Shown here piece by piece: positions 16,044 to 17,335 of a stretch of DNA of 17,335 nt (position 1 is its first letter; each line of letters begins with the position of its first letter). Source of the DNA: an uncultured Desulfomonile sp. (GTDB taxonomy: Bacteria; Desulfobacterota; Desulfomonilia; Desulfomonilales; Desulfomonilaceae). The notes beneath the pieces were generated by a model. That model saw nothing but the letters and a program-made list of their open reading frames with translations, had not been told where the DNA came from and searched no databases. Both the position numbers and the translations under genes were made by a program. The DNA lies in contig CALDNG010000420.1 in NCBI GenBank assembly GCA_937915285.1, positions 1-17,335 on the forward strand, in the 5' to 3' direction.

Positions 16044-16131
16044 ATGAGACGGGTTTGTGGTGTATCTAAAATGCGATGACTAGTATATGGAAGCCTTTAG
16101 TCCAGTTCCAAGTCCGAAATTCGGTTTACAG
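16044..16131. pseudogene. Possible remnant of a receiver domain after the kinase
   Basis: The kinase ends ...LLITEDAE at the TGA 16041-16043. Reading on in the same frame gives MRRVCGVSKMR and then a second TGA, which resembles the first helix of a receiver domain (acidic pair, then V-R-R-x spacing). After that the likeness ends. This may be a hybrid kinase that lost its receiver through mutation and deletion. The match is short and could be chance. Confidence 0.25.
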
Positions 16132-17335
16132 TCATCCTTGAATATCCTTTTTGCGATGGAAGAATTTTTCCTTGGCTACGCGAGTTAGGAAAAGCCCGTT
16201 TCCAATAAAATAACGTTTCCAAAGTCTTCCTGGCTCCTGCGTGAACCTGTAGAACCACTCCATACCTATTTCTCTCATCCAGACAGGAGCACGCGGAATT
16301 CTACCCGAATAAAAATCAAAAAGCCCACCCACACCCATAGCGACAGTTACGTTTGTCTGGGTAAGATTATCGTGAATCCACTGATCCTGTTTTGGAGCGC
16401 CAAAGGCCACCAACAGAAGGTGGGCTCCAGAATCCCTGATTTTCTCAAGGATTTCAGGTTGTTCTTCCGGAGTAAAATAGCCGTGATGGTATCCGCAGAG
16501 TTTCAGATCGGGAAAACCTGAGCTGACATATTCTGCGACACCGTCCACCACCTCAGGCCTTGCCCCCAGCAGAAACAGCCTGAAATCAGATTGTTCCAGA
16601 GCCTTACACAGAAGCGGAAACATGTCCGTTCCGTTGACATTCTGTGCAATATCCTGTCCGAGAAGTTTTCCGGCAAGTTTGAGCCCCACGCCATCGGCAA
16701 GGCACATGCTGGAACTATTCAGAACCTTTAAATAATCCGGGTTTGTGTATGCGATGCTTGCGCAATCAGCGTTAACAAAGCAAATCTGTCTGGATTTGGT
16801 GTCGGCAAGGGACGTCATAATTACGTCGATTGCCTCGGACATGGTATAGTTGTTGATGTTGATTCCCAGAATAGTCAGTTTCTCCGGAGCGGTAGGGACT
16901 CCCTCTCCATACAGAATGGCCGGTATGGCTCGCAGGCATATTCCAAGGTCGCTCATCAGACTGTGGGTCTTGATGTATTCCATGTCTATATCCAACTCAG
17001 ACCCGTAGTCGATGTTGGCCCTTTTCCTGATCCACCACAAAGAAATCAGGCCCGGTCGAAAATTATACCTCTTTCGTGCAGCCTTTTCCTGAAAACTGAA
17101 ATCTCCCGGAGAGGCCGGCCTAGGCCCGACTATCGACATATCCCCCCGAATTATGTTTATTAGCGCAGGGAGTCTGCGAATATGGAGCAGTTTGATGATT
17201 TTCCCGGAGAGTCCTTTCCTGACGTGGAATGAGAACTCCTCAAAAGTCTCACCCCATTTTCCGAGTCTAGGGGAGCGTTTCAATGATCGTCCGGAAAGAA
17301 ACCACCCCACAATCATCAGCGTCGAAAGAATTATT
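16132..17335 (-). CDS. Sugar-transferase-like domain fused to WecG/TagA/CpsF glycosyltransferase, 5' truncated
   Basis: The frame is open to the right edge, so the N-terminus is missing; residues are counted from the ATG at 17316. Residues 1 to about 135 resemble a polyprenyl-phosphate sugar transferase (RLGKWGETFEEF, INIIRGDMSIVGPRP, RPGLISLWW). The catalytic Asp-Glu pair is R47-R48 (HIRRLPAL), and the stretch before it is much shorter than normal, so this half is probably inactive. Residues about 145-394 form a GT26 (WecG/TagA/CpsF) domain, with ILGININNYTMSEAID, LADGVGLKLAGKLLG, VAFGAPKQDQWI and VGGLFDFYSG. That family adds the second sugar, often an N-acetylmannosamine type, to a lipid-linked first sugar. 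The fusion would hold the GT26 domain at the membrane. It is convergent with the kinase gene ending at 16043 and begins a glycan gene region beyond the window. Confidence 0.88.
   Translation of the reverse strand, partial: IILSTLMIVGWFLSGRSLKRSPRLGKWGETFEEFSFHVRKGLSGKIIKLLHIRRLPALINIIRGDMSIVGPRPASPGDFSFQEKAARKRYNFRPGLISLWWIRKRANIDYGSELDIDMEYIKTHSLMSDLGICLRAIPAILYGEGVPTAPEKLTILGININNYTMSEAIDVIMTSLADTKSRQICFVNADCASIAYTNPDYLKVLNSSSMCLADGVGLKLAGKLLGQDIAQNVNGTDMFPLLCKALEQSDFRLFLLGARPEVVDGVAEYVSSGFPDLKLCGYHHGYFTPEEQPEILEKIRDSGAHLLLVAFGAPKQDQWIHDNLTQTNVTVAMGVGGLFDFYSGRIPRAPVWMREIGMEWFYRFTQEPGRLWKRYFIGNGLFLTRVAKEKFFHRKKDIQG

Noticed and set aside
16114..16124. CCGAA-A-TTCGG near-palindrome in the convergent gap
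   Set aside because: The stem is about 4-5 bp with almost no loop and no T run; chance is likely.

Overview
The window looks chromosomal and comes from a Gram-negative, probably anaerobic bacterium. A deltaproteobacterial (Desulfobacterota-like) source is my best guess. The grounds are the density of HEINNPL-type histidine kinases with single-domain response regulators, a VUPS-like/multi-PAS kinase, PEP-synthase-like phosphotransfer, and a crotonase plus CoA-transferase pair. This is inference from gene style; no rRNA or other taxonomic marker is present. I see no tRNA, rRNA, CRISPR array, transposase or phage gene.

Layout. (1) Bases 1-1820 (+) hold the 3' part of a PEP-synthase/PPDK-like dikinase whose start lies outside the window. 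It keeps the ATP-binding end and the phosphohistidine domain but has an unrecognised C-terminal domain instead of the PEP/pyruvate barrel. (2) Bases 5372-1867 (-) are a four-gene signalling run: Cache sensor kinase, single REC protein, small membrane kinase, single REC protein. The two kinase/REC pairs look like paralogues. (3) Bases 5373-6274 are a largely non-coding regulatory stretch. It has a doubtful small ORF, a 14-nt direct repeat, a 14-bp perfect palindrome and a good sigma-70-like promoter. (4) Bases 6275-10612 (+) are a probable five-gene operon: REC-PP2C (SpoIIE/RsbU-type) phosphatase, intact polyprenyl-phosphate sugar transferase, nucleotidyltransferase-like/beta-helix/sugar-transferase-like fusion with both active sites degraded, STAS anti-anti-sigma factor, and RsbW-type serine kinase. 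(5) Bases 10928-13222 (+) are a crotonase-fold protein and a 4-hydroxybutyrate/acetyl-CoA CoA-transferase-like enzyme. (6) Bases 13293-16043 (+) are a 916-residue membrane multi-PAS histidine kinase with no adjacent regulator. (7) Bases 16132 to the right edge (-) are a sugar-transferase-like domain fused to a WecG/TagA/CpsF glycosyltransferase, truncated at its N-terminus by the window.

How the parts may work together. The most interesting unit is region 4, a complete partner-switching circuit (phosphatase, antagonist, kinase) wrapped around two lipid-linked glycan genes with no sigma factor in sight. A two-component input through the phosphatase's receiver domain would set the phosphorylation state of the STAS protein. 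The output could be an unlinked sigma factor or, more unusually, the glycan machinery itself, for example the catalytically degraded fusion protein. Two of the three sugar-transferase domains in the window have lost the catalytic Asp-Glu pair, which suggests regulatory or scaffolding roles in envelope-polysaccharide assembly.
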